From Anseranas semipalmata (lineage: Eukaryota > Chordata > Aves > Anseriformes > Anseranatidae): a stretch of DNA of 64,000 nt. Positions 30,101 through 55,700 of this stretch are shown piece by piece (the stretch's first letter is position 1; each line of letters begins with the position of its first letter). The DNA lies in assembly GCA_013399115.1 (NCBI GenBank), contig VXAA01003386.1, positions 397,059-461,058 of the forward strand. Direction: 5' to 3'. A program made the translations under genes and the position numbers. Below the pieces are notes generated by a model. The model did not search any database and was not told the DNA's origin. It was given only the letters and a program-made list of their open reading frames with translations.

Positions 30101-33100
30101 GCTTTGAAGGGGGTTGGCTCAGCCATGAACTTGCTCATTAAGTTCTCTGATCCTTATTTCTCCCTCTGGATGCATCCAAAGCTTATGCTGTTGGCCAGAC
30201 ACCTCCAGCAGCCCTTCATCTAGGGTGATCAGAAGATATGGGCAGCCAGGGCTGTTTTTGCTCAGTGGCTGTGGTTTAATAAGAAAAGCTGTCCCTAGGA
30301 TTAATGCAGGCTTTTTGTAACTCAGAGGTGTGCCCAGCTGCCAAAACAAATACATCAATCTGCTGTAGCTCCATACGGCTCCAGACTCTTGCTGTAAAAC
30401 CTGTGTGGTCCAGGAGCTCCCTAGCATCCTGCAAACAGCATTAAGCCGCAGGGCAGAGGTGTCTTATCTCTCTTGGGCTTGACCTAGGTCAGCACGAAGC
30501 AGCGCTCTGGAGCAGGGTCTGTCCCCTCCTCAGCACATGGGGAGATTTAAGGATCCGCTTCCTGCAGCCCCTGCAGATGCTGCACCTGGGCATCAGAAAT
30601 GTCAGGGTGTCCCTGAAGAGATGCATTTGAAGTGCTGTTCCCCCCCACCCCCCGTGTTAAAAAAGATTTCAGAGAATGGATGTGTCCATCCTGTCTGCTT
30701 CCTTGACTGACAGAGGAGCAGATTGGGCTGTTTTATTCTCTTTTCTGTCAGCAGCATCTCAGAGAGCAGGAAGAAACAGAGTAGCAATGCTAAAATTACA
30801 ACAGGGAAGGTGAAGAGCATTGAAGAAGTGAAAATCATCAGAAGAAATCCAAATGTAGGTGAGGAGCTGCTGCATTTGACCTGGGGATGTGCACCTGTAA
30901 CCCATGGGTGCTGCTGAGCTTGGCGAGGTGGGACATGGGAGCTGGCAGGGATGGAGGGGGACAGCCCCCTCCTGGGCGGATTTTTGGATGGTTTTCCCTC
31001 CAAGACCACCATCTGTCTCTCAAACCTGGCTGAATTTTGGCCAAGAGCCTGCAAGCTGCTTGGTGGGGATGTAGAGGCACTGACAGAGTATTCACGTGCT
31101 ATGGTTTCCTAAGAAAAAGTTAAAGCCTGGCTCACCTGCCAGGCTGATCTCTGCAGCAGGAGGGCAAAGGTGGTGGATGGGACTCTGGGCTGCCTGGGGC
31201 TCCCTGCAACCCAGGAATTTATGCTGCACACAGAGATTTTGCTCCCCTGTGTCTTTGCAACAGGCTGCACAGCTTAAGGTGTTGCTGACCAGGTCACGTA
31301 ATCCAGCTGGGGGTGGCGGGGAGCTTTCCAGTCCCAGTCCCCGTCCCCATCCCTGCGCCGACACCTCACATCCCGGGCACATCTCTGCGTTTCCTTCCAG
31401 TCTCAATGCTAAGCCCTAGCAACATCCTCTCTTCCTATGGTATTTTCATAAAGGAAGGGGAGTTATTAAGGCCAATGCATTACCACCAGAGGGAGGATTT
31501 CACCCCACAAACACATGGTTTCTGGCTGTTATTTAAAAGTGATTAAAACGAGAAGCTGTTGTGCTGTGCTGCCACGCAGACGTGGGCACTGGGAGCCAAA
31601 GCTGGGGCTGCCTTGGCACCCAGGGCCCCGGAGTTTTTCCATGGCAGAGCTGAATTTTGGGCATGAAAGCACACAAACACCCGGCTGGGGAGGTGGGGTG
31701 CTGCGGAGGGGTTGGGGATTTCCCTGTCTTGACCCAATAACTCAGCTGTTTGGTGCAGAAGGGGTTTCTGGAGGAGCATCCCCATGGCACAGCTGGAGCC
31801 GCCTGCTGCCACCCATGCCCCAGATGGCCTTGAGGATGAATGGGGACATTTTTAAAGTCCTTTAAGCACTGTCCCTTCAGCATTGCTACTTTGGGTCACT
31901 TTGGGTACCCAGAAGCCTGATGGTTATGACCACACCAAAACCCCGGGATGCATGTCCCAGTGATGGTGGGTCCTTGGGTGCAGCCTGACCCAGCCCGCCC
32001 TGTGCATGGCACGCTGCCGTCCCATCAGGGATGACACCAGACACCGTCCCCAGCTGGCTGGGTGGCGAGAGAGCTTGAGCATCTACTTATCACCTCCAAG
32101 GTTTATTTTTAAACCTCTGGCTCCATTTTAAAGTTATCAGCAGCATGTGCTGACTGCAGGACCTCAAAATACTCCCCTCCTCCTCCTTCCCCTGTCTTTC
32201 TGTCCCATATTTCTATCTTCATTGCCCCTCTCTGGGTCTGCAGCATGAGCACAAGATGAGAAACCTGGTTGCATGAAAGGTTTTATGGAATTTTCTCCTA
32301 TTTGGTGCCTGGAGTGCTCCTATGCAAAGACACAGAGAGAGCAGTTGGCTGTGGTGTGTGCCATGGGGTGTGACACATGTTGTCACAGGGGCCCAGAAAG
32401 GGTGACCTCAAAGCCAGCCCCATGTAAACATGCTCCAGAAACCACAGGTAGATGCCGTGGGGAACCCCATCCCATCACAACAGGGGGGTTGCTAAATGGG
32501 AATTTTATTCTTTATGTGCACTGTTGTGGTGGCACTCAGGACTGCCATGGGATGTGTGTTGTGTAGATGAGGAGAGGATGGCCAGTGTCGTGTTTTGAGT
32601 GTTGACCACCTCCAGTGTACGGTAATCTGTAACTGCTGAAACATCTGGGTGCAAAGCCTCAAAAACTGGTGTGGAAGGAGATGAAACCCTGACCGCAGGA
32701 GGGAGGAAACCTACCAGCACTCGTCCCTTCCATAAAGCTGCCATTTGGAGGACAACTGCTTCTTTTCTGTGTCTTTTCCAGTGGCCATTGCATGAGGCCA
32801 GCATGAGGCCCTGCAGTTCTTTTCAAGGCACATATCTCTATTACTTTGCATGGGAAGAAGGAAGAAAACCGTGCCCCCTCTGCTGCTCCTGTGGCCAGCC
32901 CCAGCCTCTCCCCAGCAAGAGCAGGGCTTCTGGGGCGACCTGGGGGTGGGCAGCCCTGGTGGCTGCTGGTGGCACTGCCCAAACCCCCTCCTGCAAAGGG
33001 CACCTGATGCATTTCACAGGGACAAAACTGCAGGAGCTCAGCTAGCAGAACACGTTACTCACGGGAAGAAACACCCCCAGTGCCAAGGCAAATTCAGGCA

Positions 33101-34950
33101 GGCATCCCAGATACATACAAATTACTGGCACTGCGGATTATTCACTCTCACACCATGCAGGGCCTCTTGGAAAAAATCACAATTTTTATGTCTGGGCAAA
33201 TGGGAATTTTAGCACATCTTAATGCATCAGATCCTAACCCAGGGTTTGTGGGGCTGGATGGGGTTGAGGTGATGATGAAAGGGGTACGGCACTGCCAGTC
33301 CCCATCACAGCACACAGACTGAATGGCCTTTGGGGGGTCTCCATTTTCATGAATGATCCCAAATCATTTGGGGATGGATTTTCTGGGGGGTGGATCCAAA
33401 CCTAAATAGGAAGTAAGGGAATTGGTTCAGCTGGGACTGAATCTGAAGCCAGATAGATGGAGATAAGGCGCTAAACTTCCAACCACCGCAGATTTTGCCT
33501 GCTCAGGTCTCTTTTATTTTATATAGACAAACACGAAGGACAGATGAGCATTATTTTCTGGGTGTTTGGTCCAACCTTGCAGGGAAGCACTTCCACTCAG
33601 GTGCTACAACAGTGCCGAGCGCTCAGTGCCCACAGGGATGGCAGGTGTTGGGTGAATCCTGCTCTCCGGCAGGATCCGGCTGGAGCTGGGGCACAGCTGT
33701 GGCTTTAAGTCCCTCGGAGACCGGGCGCAAGGTGGCTGAACCTCACCCCGATTAGCCAGGTCGGGCAGCTCTCTCCTATTCCTGTCCCGAACTATTTATA
33801 GTCCGATGGGCTGTCAGGCTCCGTTGCACTGTAGCTACAGGCAGCCCCATTTCTGTGCATGCAGCTTGGTCACCAGCAAGGCTGCCCTTGCATAAAAAGG
33901 GGAGACTACTCCTTGGCAAAGCACTAAAAAGTGGATAGAAAGAACAAGGGACTTGTACACCCATCCCTGCTGTGCATTACCACACTTGATGTCCATCCCT
34001 GGCACATCCAGACCTGGGGTAACGCCACTGCTCCTGTCCCAAAACAGGTCTGGATTAATTCCTTTAAATACTGTTTAAAGCCTTCCTTTTGAAAGTTTGT
34101 TTGCTTTTTCTGGCACTCAGTGGAATGCTGCATAAAAGTAGAAGATATCTTCCCTATCATATTTCTAAGAAAATACCACTGAACTATAACATTCAGAAAA
34201 AAAATGTCTCCCTTTAAACATTAATGAGAGGTTAGTTCCATTTTAATCTACATGATGTGTAAGTGTTTAACCCTGAGACTATGAAGTAAGAGTATCTGAC
34301 TTAGCTGTTAAATTCACTGAAAGATGGTCAGGGCCATGCAATTGGTCTGGACTATTACATAGCTTAATGCAAAATTAGCATTCTTTTGACCTATATTTAG
34401 CTTTGGGACACAGAAAATTTTGCACTACCTTGTAATTGCACAGCTGACACAGGTATAAATATTCTGGCCACTACGTGATATTTTTTAATGCAAGAAAAGT
34501 GTCATGGTAATGCTGAAAGAGATTATTTATGGTTCCTTATCCTAGGACTTGAACCCCATCTCCTGTTAAATGAAAAGATGTTCATAACCCACAGTTTCTT
34601 GAGCAACAGCCATACATATTGCAAGTGCAGAAGCATATTTTGCTCTATTTGTTCCTTGCTTCTCTGTTTGCTCCTGGGCTAATGCATTTCCACTGAGGCA
34701 GAAATGTGGGTCAGTGCCTGCAGGGCTGTGCCCAGGGACGCGTTTGCCCCCTGTGTGCCCGTGCAGGGACCCTTCCCCACCCCATGCGCTGGCAGGACGG
34801 CTCCTCCGGCACAGCTGGCCCCTTGGGGGACACAGCAAGGGCTGGGGCACTTGGTGGCCCTGGGCTCCTCTCCCACACCAGTCCTGTCCCTTCACCCCCA
34901 GGCTGCCATAGGGGGTCCATCTGCCCCACTCCCCCTGGACCAGGAGCTCC
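27140..34950. other. Intergenic, PPDPF promoter to EEF1A2 promoter
   Basis: I recognise no coding exon. The stretch has AT-rich islands (about 27880-28130 and 34050-34700) with homeodomain-type cores that could be enhancers, separated by GC-rich single-copy DNA. No transposon with a clear structure was seen. Confidence 0.55.
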
Positions 34951-34975
34951 ATCATTTCCCCTCTCTTCCAAAAAA

Positions 34976-35345
34976 GCCCTTCCTTCCATCTGCCTCTATC
35001 CCTCCATGTTCCTCCCTTCCCTCCATCTCCCTCATCTCTCCATCTGCTCCATCCCTACATCTCCCTCTCCCATCTTCATCTTCCATCCCTACAACTCTCC
35101 TATCTGTCCGTCTTTCATCCCTCCATCTTCCTCCCATCCCTCTATCTGCCACCCCACCGTCTCCCTCCTACCTATCTTCCATCCCTCCGTCTTCCACTCC
35201 TCCATCTCTCCGCCATTCCTCCCATCCCTCTATTCCTCCCATCCCTCCATCTTCCTCCCATCCCTTTATCTCCCATCCTTCCATCTCCTTCCCACCCCTC
35301 CACCTTCTCTCCCTCCCAGCCCCGTCCCCCGCTTCTCTCCCCCCT
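34976..35345 (+). repeat. Pyrimidine-rich (CCATC/CTCC)n tract ending at an assembly gap
   Basis: About 370 bases of nearly pure C/T on the plus strand built on imperfect ccatc, cctcc and ctcc units. It breaks off in a 66-base gap at 35346-35411. Such strand-asymmetric tracts can form triplexes and are hard to assemble. Confidence 0.9.
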
Positions 35346-35411
35346 NNNNNNNNNNNNNNNNNNNNNNNNNNNNNNNNNNNNNNNNNNNNNNNNNNNNNNN
35401 NNNNNNNNNNN
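35346..35411. other. Assembly gap (66 N)
   Basis: A run of undetermined bases between the pyrimidine tract and the GC-rich island of EEF1A2. Part of the EEF1A2 promoter may be lost here. Confidence 0.99.
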
Positions 35412-35880
35412 CGGGCTATGGGGGGGGGTCCCTGCCGCGGGGGTGCGGGGGTTCGGTGCGGCCGCCCGGCCGTGCGCTGCGTGTGCTTGGGGTGCTGCTG
35501 GCATCGGGGGGGGGGCACCCCCGTGGGAGGGAGAGGATGGCGTTGGGCCGCTCCTTCATCCCGCAGGTGCCTCTTCCCGCAGGTGGGAAATAGCCCGCAC
35601 CCCCCAACCTTCAGCTCCTAGGAAAAAAATAAAATAAATAAAAATACACAAAAATAAAAGCAAATCCCCGTCCCCCAGCAGACCCGCGCCCTGGGTGCCG
35701 CGGGGTGCGCAGCGGGGAGAGCAGCGGGGCCGGGCGCTGGGCACCTGCGCGGAGCTGCGCAATGGCCGGATCCGGGGCTGGAGCCGCTCAAGGGCAGCGG
35801 AGGGAGGGACGGGGGCAGCGGGGCCGCTCTGCCCGCCGAGCCCCCTCGCGGGGGCTGTCAGCGTCCCCCCGGCTGAATCG
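35412..35880 (+). promoter_or_regulatory. EEF1A2: GC-rich island, probable EEF1A2 promoter and non-coding first exon
   Basis: A CpG-dense region about 1 kb before the coding start. EEF1A2 in mammals has an untranslated first exon, and the coding exon here has a clear acceptor (tttttccctgcag, ending 36720), so an upstream exon must exist. This island is the best place for it. Confidence 0.55.
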
Positions 35881-36720
35881 CTGTGCGAGCAGCAAACTCC
35901 TCCTGACCTGCTTTGCTTCCATGGGCAGATTCGTAAAATTGGATTTTATTAGACGTCGAATTAAAGCTCCTAATTGTGCAGGGCTTGTGTAGCGCTGCAG
36001 CGCCATGGTAACCCTGGGGGATGCCAGAACAGCTCCCCGGACAGATCGATTTTCCTTTTAAGCCTCCTCCCTCCGTTTCATCCAGATTCACAGCAGCAAA
36101 ATTTAACCAAATCCCCCAGCAGGGCCCAGCCCGTGCTACCTCTGCCCCGCTATTCGCAGCCCCACCCGGGGGAGCCGGCGAGGGCTATTTTTGTCCGTCC
36201 CATTTTGCGGGCACCATGTTGTCACCCGAACCGCGCGTGGCTTAGGGGAGGCGAAGGCACCCGGCAGGGACGGGCGCCCACGGCTCCTCCCAGGGTGCCC
36301 ACGAAATGGAGGAGATGCCCTGGGGTTTGGAAAGACCTAGAAGGCAGAGGCAGAGGGGAGAGCCGTAGGAAGGTTTTTCCGTGGAGGAAGGGCACCTTCG
36401 AGGCACCGATGACGTAGCCCTGGGAACTGGGGGTCTCCAGGAGGGCGGTGGAGGGCAGACGCCGAAACCGTGGCGTCTTGCTGGGAGTTGGAGGCTGGAC
36501 GTGGTGGCCAGAAATAGCCTGGCCAGCCTCCTCCAGGGGCGGGCTGGATCCGTCCCAGCACGGGCAGAGCTGCCAGACGAAGCCAGGCACCCCCGGCTGG
36601 GCTGGGGTGCGTGGTCCAGCAGGGTGAGGGGAGCAAAGCCTGCCCCAGTGGGCTGGGGATGCTGCTGAGGGCAGGGGGCTGTCACGGGGGCTCTGCTGAC
36701 GCCTGCCTTTTTCCCTGCAG

Positions 36721-49504
<12,784 letters not shown>

Positions 49505-49704
49505 ATCGTGGGCTCCCAGTGCATAGCGCAGAAACCATCCCTGACACCAGGACGCTGCCACCGTCTCCCCCGGGCGCATGTGTGCACATCAGCTTGTAAG
49601 AGTTTATATGTCAACGACTGGATGCTCACCATTAAGGTCCAGTGGAAATTCTTTAAAAGGAAAAGCATGTTCCAGCGTTTGTGAGGCTTCATGTTAATTT
49701 TACC

Positions 49705-49710
49705 AGTAAA
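49705..49710 (+). terminator. EEF1A2: Possible variant polyadenylation signal of EEF1A2
   Basis: No AATAAA is found in the first 300 bases after the stop. The variant hexamer AGTAAA at 49705-49710 is followed 23 bases later by a long genomic A-run (49733-49750). This would give a short 3' UTR of roughly 220 bases. Confidence 0.4.
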
Positions 49711-49799
49711 ACTGGTACAACATCCACAGTGGAAAAAAAAAAAAAAAAACAAACAAAAAAAAACAACCAACCAACCCCAAACGTGTGGAGCCCTGTGTG

Positions 49800-52700
49800 T
49801 GTGTGTGTCATTGAGAGGGGCTGGTTTTGCTGGGTTCCTGTGGTCCTGCTTAGGGCAGGTGTCGGTGACGGGCGCAGGCAGGGCTGGGCTGGGTGGCTGG
49901 AGGATGGAGGACCCATAGGCACCCGTGGTCAGGGTGGCACCCAGCACCCAGCCATTCCTCGGCTCTCACCCCTTGACCAGTGCAGGTGTATGGGCTGATA
50001 ACGCCTGCATAAAGCAGGGGCTGCTCTTATGGCAGGGTTTTGATATTCTCCTTAACCTGCTCAACCCTCTAATATAAATTATCAGGGCCTTTATTATCAT
50101 TTTTCCATGCAGATTAAGCTTGAGTTAACCCCCAAAAGTTGTCATTTAAAAGGAGAAAATAGCATAGCCATATGTCCTTGAAGGGCTAGCAATTCATGTT
50201 ACACTGTATAATAATAATCCATAATTTTGCGAGAAGTGGCCAAAGCTGTCTCCCCTCTACACATTCCCTTCCCTCACCCACAGCAGATCCCCCACCGCAA
50301 CAGAAACCTTCCTCCCCAGATGATGCCATGATCCAGAGCCCAGAGGTACCCAAGGGCTGCTGAGAGCCCCAGACCTCGGGTTGTCCACCCAGGGCCATGT
50401 CTTGACCCTGTTGCAAACTTGGATGAGGATGAAAATGCACGAGTCTGTACCCACCCAGCACAGGCTGCCTGAATGCAAAGGCTGCGTTTGTGGGATGCTT
50501 AGGAGTGACCAAAGTGGCTTGGAGGGGACAGGGTGGGATGCCAAGTGCAAGGCTGCAGGAGGCACGAGGGTGCTGCTCACACCATGCCACAGTGCTCTGG
50601 GGACATTTCCAAGGGACGTTTCCTCCTCCAAGGTGGGGTTAGCAGTGTCCCAGGGCATCCTGTGCTCATGAAGCAGTTTTCAGGAGAAGCAACAGTGCCA
50701 GGAGCTGCGGGGCAGAGGACGCTGTGTGTGGGCTCTGTGATGGACGGCACCATGCCAGGTCCATCCCAGGAGAGCTCCAGAGGCACAAGTATCGTTACTG
50801 TTTGTGTTGCAGGAGCCCTTAATGGTCCTAATTAACAACTGATGCCCTGCAGTGCTGAGTGCCCCAGGCAGAGCCCCAAGCCACCACAATCCCCATGCTA
50901 GCTCACTGAGCTGCCTGCCCCGAAGCTGCGTGCACAGACCACTGAGGTTCCTCTTCACACCCACAGCAGCCACCAGCTTCATCCACAGATATTTACAAGC
51001 TGGGTGGGAGAACATCACCATGTGCATGGCTTTTTCTCTGTCTCTCAAGCAGCAGGGACAGGAGCTCCCATGGGGATGTCCCCCCTGTGCTGTGCAGGTG
51101 CTTCCAGCTCCCCAGTTCCCAACAGGAGCCAGTCCCTGGCACTGCAGGAATGGGAACAACCTTGGAATCAGATGACAGAGAAGAGCAGGCACAAGGCTGC
51201 ACCTGGTCCTCCATAGCTATTTTAAAAGCAAAAACAAACTTGATAAAACAACAGCTACGTTTCCATAGAAATATGCCAGGGGAGCTGTGAAAGATGCTCT
51301 GGGAGTGATGCACAAGTGGTGTGGGAATTAATGGTGTAGCTGCAGAAAAGGAAAAACTGAAAACCCTGAGGATTTAACTCAGACTTGCTCATGGCTCACA
51401 GCAGGTTCGTTTTCAGCCCAATTTCTGTGCAGCTGGTACCCCAGGTAATCTGCAGGGTTTGTAAGAAGAGATGTGGCCTGAAGTGAGACGTCTGCAGTGG
51501 CAGCATCCCCTGGTTTGGGATGTTTGGGTTGGGCTCTGTAGAAAGCCAGAATAAACAGAAATGTTCTGATTTAGGCCCTTTTCAAAGCATGAGGTTCAAA
51601 AATATCAGGTGTGCTGAATTTCTGGGGATCTCAAATCAAAATGAAATGAAGCCATGACCTGCCTACACCCAAACCTTGGGTTTGAAGACTTATCATGGAC
51701 CAGACCTGTTTTGTTGTGACCTGATCAATCACTGATGTGCAAATCACTGCCCAACCCCAGGAGACAAGGGGGATGATGCCCCTTTTTTGGGGGGGACTGA
51801 CCCATTTTGGGTTTCTACCCACACTATGAGCAACCCCACATCACTCTGAACTGGGCCACAGATGGCTTTCAGCAAACCTTGCAGCAAACCGAAGCTGATT
51901 CAAGAGCCATCAACACCGTGCAAAAGCAGGTGGGTGTTGCGGTATCTGGGTCTGTGCTGGTGAGATGCATTTTAAAGCATCAGCTTCTCGTCCGGTTCCT
52001 CCCTGCCGCACTCAGGTGTGCTGGGACCTCACCGAAACTCCGAGATACTTTTTCCCAGCAACAATTTTTTTTTTTTTTTTTTGAGGTGTTTTTCACCGCT
52101 GTCATCCCCGCGATGGACGCTTCCTTTCCATCACAGCCTCAGCGACGCCATCTCGTGGGAACAGGCACGAAGTCCTTCTGCAGCTGCCAGGGAGAGGACG
52201 CGCACCCCATGGTCCCACCTCTGCAAAGCCCGGCCCCGGCAGGCAGCGCATCCACAGCGAAAGCAGGATACGGCCTTGGGAGCTGCAAAGTGCTTATGAT
52301 TGTTTCTTTGGGGACCAGAGTTTGCAAATGTGATTATATTACCTGAAATTTAAAGCTCAGGGGGAAAATGACTGCAACTAGAGGTTGCAGGAAAGTCAGG
52401 GAGCACCAGGGCTGGCTTGCCCACGGTGCTGCCCACGTGGTGCTGAGAAACAAATGGGCCTGGAGAGAAGAGGGCAGGAGGGGACGCAGCCCTGGCCACA
52501 GTGAGGGACTGTCCCTTGACAGCACCAGCACCTGCAGGCACTGGGAGGCTGGATGTGGACCGACACCCAGCTTCCAAAAGGCACATCATCCCCACAATGC
52601 CAGCATGTCCCCTGCACAGCATAGCATTGATGCCATGGCGCAGTTTCCCGATGGGGAAGGGATGACCCCACGAACCACGGCTGCTTGGCCCCATCCCTGT

Positions 52701-55700
52701 GGCTCGCACTGGAGAAGGGGAATGAGTGACTTCTTGCCCACCTCCACCCCATGGGCCTCGTGTCTGGCTGTGTGCTGTTAATAATTTAAAGCACGTTTCG
52801 TTAATCTGCTGGAGCTGATTGGCCAGCTCTGCAGGCACTTTGGGCTGCTTTAAAAAATTTATAAAGCTGTTGCAAGATTCCAAGTGGAACCCATGCTGCA
52901 GATGCTGAGCTGGGTGAATTCGAGCTGCCTGCTGCCCTTCCACACTCGGCAGCGAGTTCAAGCAGCAGCTGCAGCCTCCCTACAGGAGCCCAGCACAGGC
53001 AGTGCAGTACCAGGGAGGCTGCTGGCCTCCAGCATGCCAGAGTGGAGGATTATGTGGCAGCTTGGCCTCCCATCCCATTCCTGCTCCCTTGGAAGCCAAG
53101 GTATGTATGCTTCCAGCATCCCCAGGGGACACCACCCAAAATGGTCCTGCCATTACTTGCTGGTGGCAGAGGTGCTGAACCATCTCTGGTAGATGCAGGA
53201 ATGCAGCGGGAAGTCTGCAGCTGCTCTGCTCCCCGGCCCATCTCTCCGGGACACAGAAAGTCCTCCCACGCTTGAGTGCATCTCCTCTCTCCATCCTGCT
53301 TCCACCACACCCCATTCACAAAGAGCATCAGCCCCCCCTTGGCCAAGTCCTGTCCCAGGGAGGTACAGCTTCAGGGAGGAAGGCGGCAAGGGCCAGCCCA
53401 CACCCAGTTTATTTTAACAAGCCTAGGAGGACACCAGCAGGGATTTTCTACTCATTTCCTTTAACCAACTCCCTCTGTATCCCACCCACTGCATTTGAGA
53501 GCTGCATTTTCACCATGAGCCCGAGGTGCATTTGCAGCTGGGGTAGCACCTCTGCCAGGGTGCTGCACTGTGCCCCGTCCTCCTCTTGGCCTGCGCTTTC
53601 ACCCCCACGTGAAGATATTGCTGATCCGAAGGAGAAACCCGAGCAGTAACACAGCCCAGGGCCAAGCTCCTTCTGGACACCTGCCCCTGCCCGCCTGCCG
53701 CCAGTGACCCCCCCAATGAGCGCTCTGAAGCCATTCAGCCAAAGCTCGGGTGTTTCACATAGAGATGCTGCAGCATCTTCAGATAATTTATTTCAGCTTT
53801 GTTCACAAACACTCCTTCCAGGTGCCGGCCTGCCTGCAAATTTGGGATGGCCTGTTTTTGCCTAGTCCAAATGATTTCTAATCTCCCCTTGTCTGGCACT
53901 GTGTTCACACCTTATATCTGCTAAATGCTTTTTGCAATGCTGGCCAGCCGCACCGAGCGCCTGCCCACGGAGCACTTAGGAGTGATGAGCCTGGAAGCGG
54001 CCAGCCTTTGGGACACGGCATGCCAGGGGGCTTCTGCAAGAAGGGCAAAGAGGGGAGGATGATCCCCAAGTATCATCTCCGGTTTCTGCAGGTTTCTGAG
54101 CCCTTGCTTTGGAGCAGGGGGGTTCGCTGCCACCCCCAAACCCTGCTCATACATCAGAGCAATGAGCATGGTGGGGAGGTCCCCACTGACATGGGCCAGC
54201 TCCAAGGACACATCGTGGGCTTCTCCCCTGGCACTGACCCCCAGGATGGCGGTGACGAGGGAGGGCAGCCTGTGCCAAGCGGCTGCGATCGATGGAGCCG
54301 CACCGGCATCTTGGATGCTCCAAGCGGTTCCCATTAGAGAGATTGCTGCGAGGGAAGTGTGCCACTGCACGTCCTTAGGCTTTGGTGTCTCAGGACATCT
54401 CCGGTTGTGGGTCTCCACATGGGCTACAGGAAATGTGTTGGAGAGGGGGGCAGGAAGGGGGTTGAGTGAACGCATTTTTGGGTAGAGGCAAAGGCCCCCC
54501 CNGAGCTGTTGCCAGCTGCCAGCTCTGTCAGGCTACAAACACAGCTCATTTGTAAAACCTCCCTCCCCTGCTCTGCCCACTGTCTGCACACACAGGCGAG
54601 TACATGGAGATGCTGAGCGAGACATTTCGCAGGCACAGCCAGAGCGCCCAGCTGCCCAGAGGACAGGAACATCCTTTGGACCAGAGCACGCAGGATGAAG
54701 TTGCAAGAACAGAACAGGGACAGCATGAAAATAAGTCTGGGAGAGAGGAAAAGTCATCCTGCAAGTGCAGCATCAGGCTCACCCGGAGGAACCTGCCTCT
54801 TGGCACGCTCCTGCCTGCCCCATTGAACACCCATTTGGCAGAGGGTCGGTGCCTCTCCGGTGCTCCCCACATGGGACCCAAAAGGAGCCCACAGAGAAAG
54901 ACTTCATGGGCAGCAGAACCAGGGCAGTCCAATTTCCTAAAGATTTGTTATGAAAAGGTACAGCTGGATTCTCTGATGTCCAATGAAGTTGTATGTCTGT
55001 GTCACCACCTCCATCACTGGAAAGATTTCAGGATTTCTATCCTCTCTCTGATCACATATTTTCACTTGCAGCAACCTGAAATGTCTCCCTTACCTTTAAT
55101 GAATTAAGATAAAAATTGCCCACAGGCTCCACAGTTATTAAAGGAGGAAAGAGAGGCAGATCCAAAGCTGAACCACATATACCAGCTTTCCTTAGGACTT
55201 CAGGTTAAAAATAAATAAACCATAAGCACTCATCCCTTCATGTTCTTTTGATTTCCCAAGTGTCCAGGCTGAAAGACTGAAGCAGGCCTGCAGCAAAAGC
55301 TCACAGTGCAGAGAAACTACAAATTCAGTTCCTTCAAGAGTTTGTCTTTGCATCTGACAGCTTGTGCGCTGTGACAGGGGCAGGGCAGGAGCAAGGAGAC
55401 AGCCAGCTCTGCCTGCAAGTTTCCCAATGGGATATATGGTTTTAAGCTTCACTACTATAGTACAGGCCTCTTACCTGGAACTTGGATCAAAAGTGATTCT
55501 CTTAATTAAAGCCACAAGCTAAACTTTGATTTTCAATATTTTTTGAAAAGGGAAAGGTTAAACGGGAACATTAGAAAGCAGATTTTTATACTTGGAAGTT
55601 TCATCTCTCAATAATAAAAAGATAAAGTAACTAGCATTAAAGCTTTTCACTGTTTTAGTGATGGGGTCTGGTTGTCTTACTTGCCAAACCTGGAGGTTTT

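Noticed and set aside
34704..35621. A 305-codon frame rich in Ser, Pro and Leu
   Set aside because: It is the translation of a pyrimidine repeat plus an assembly gap and not a protein.
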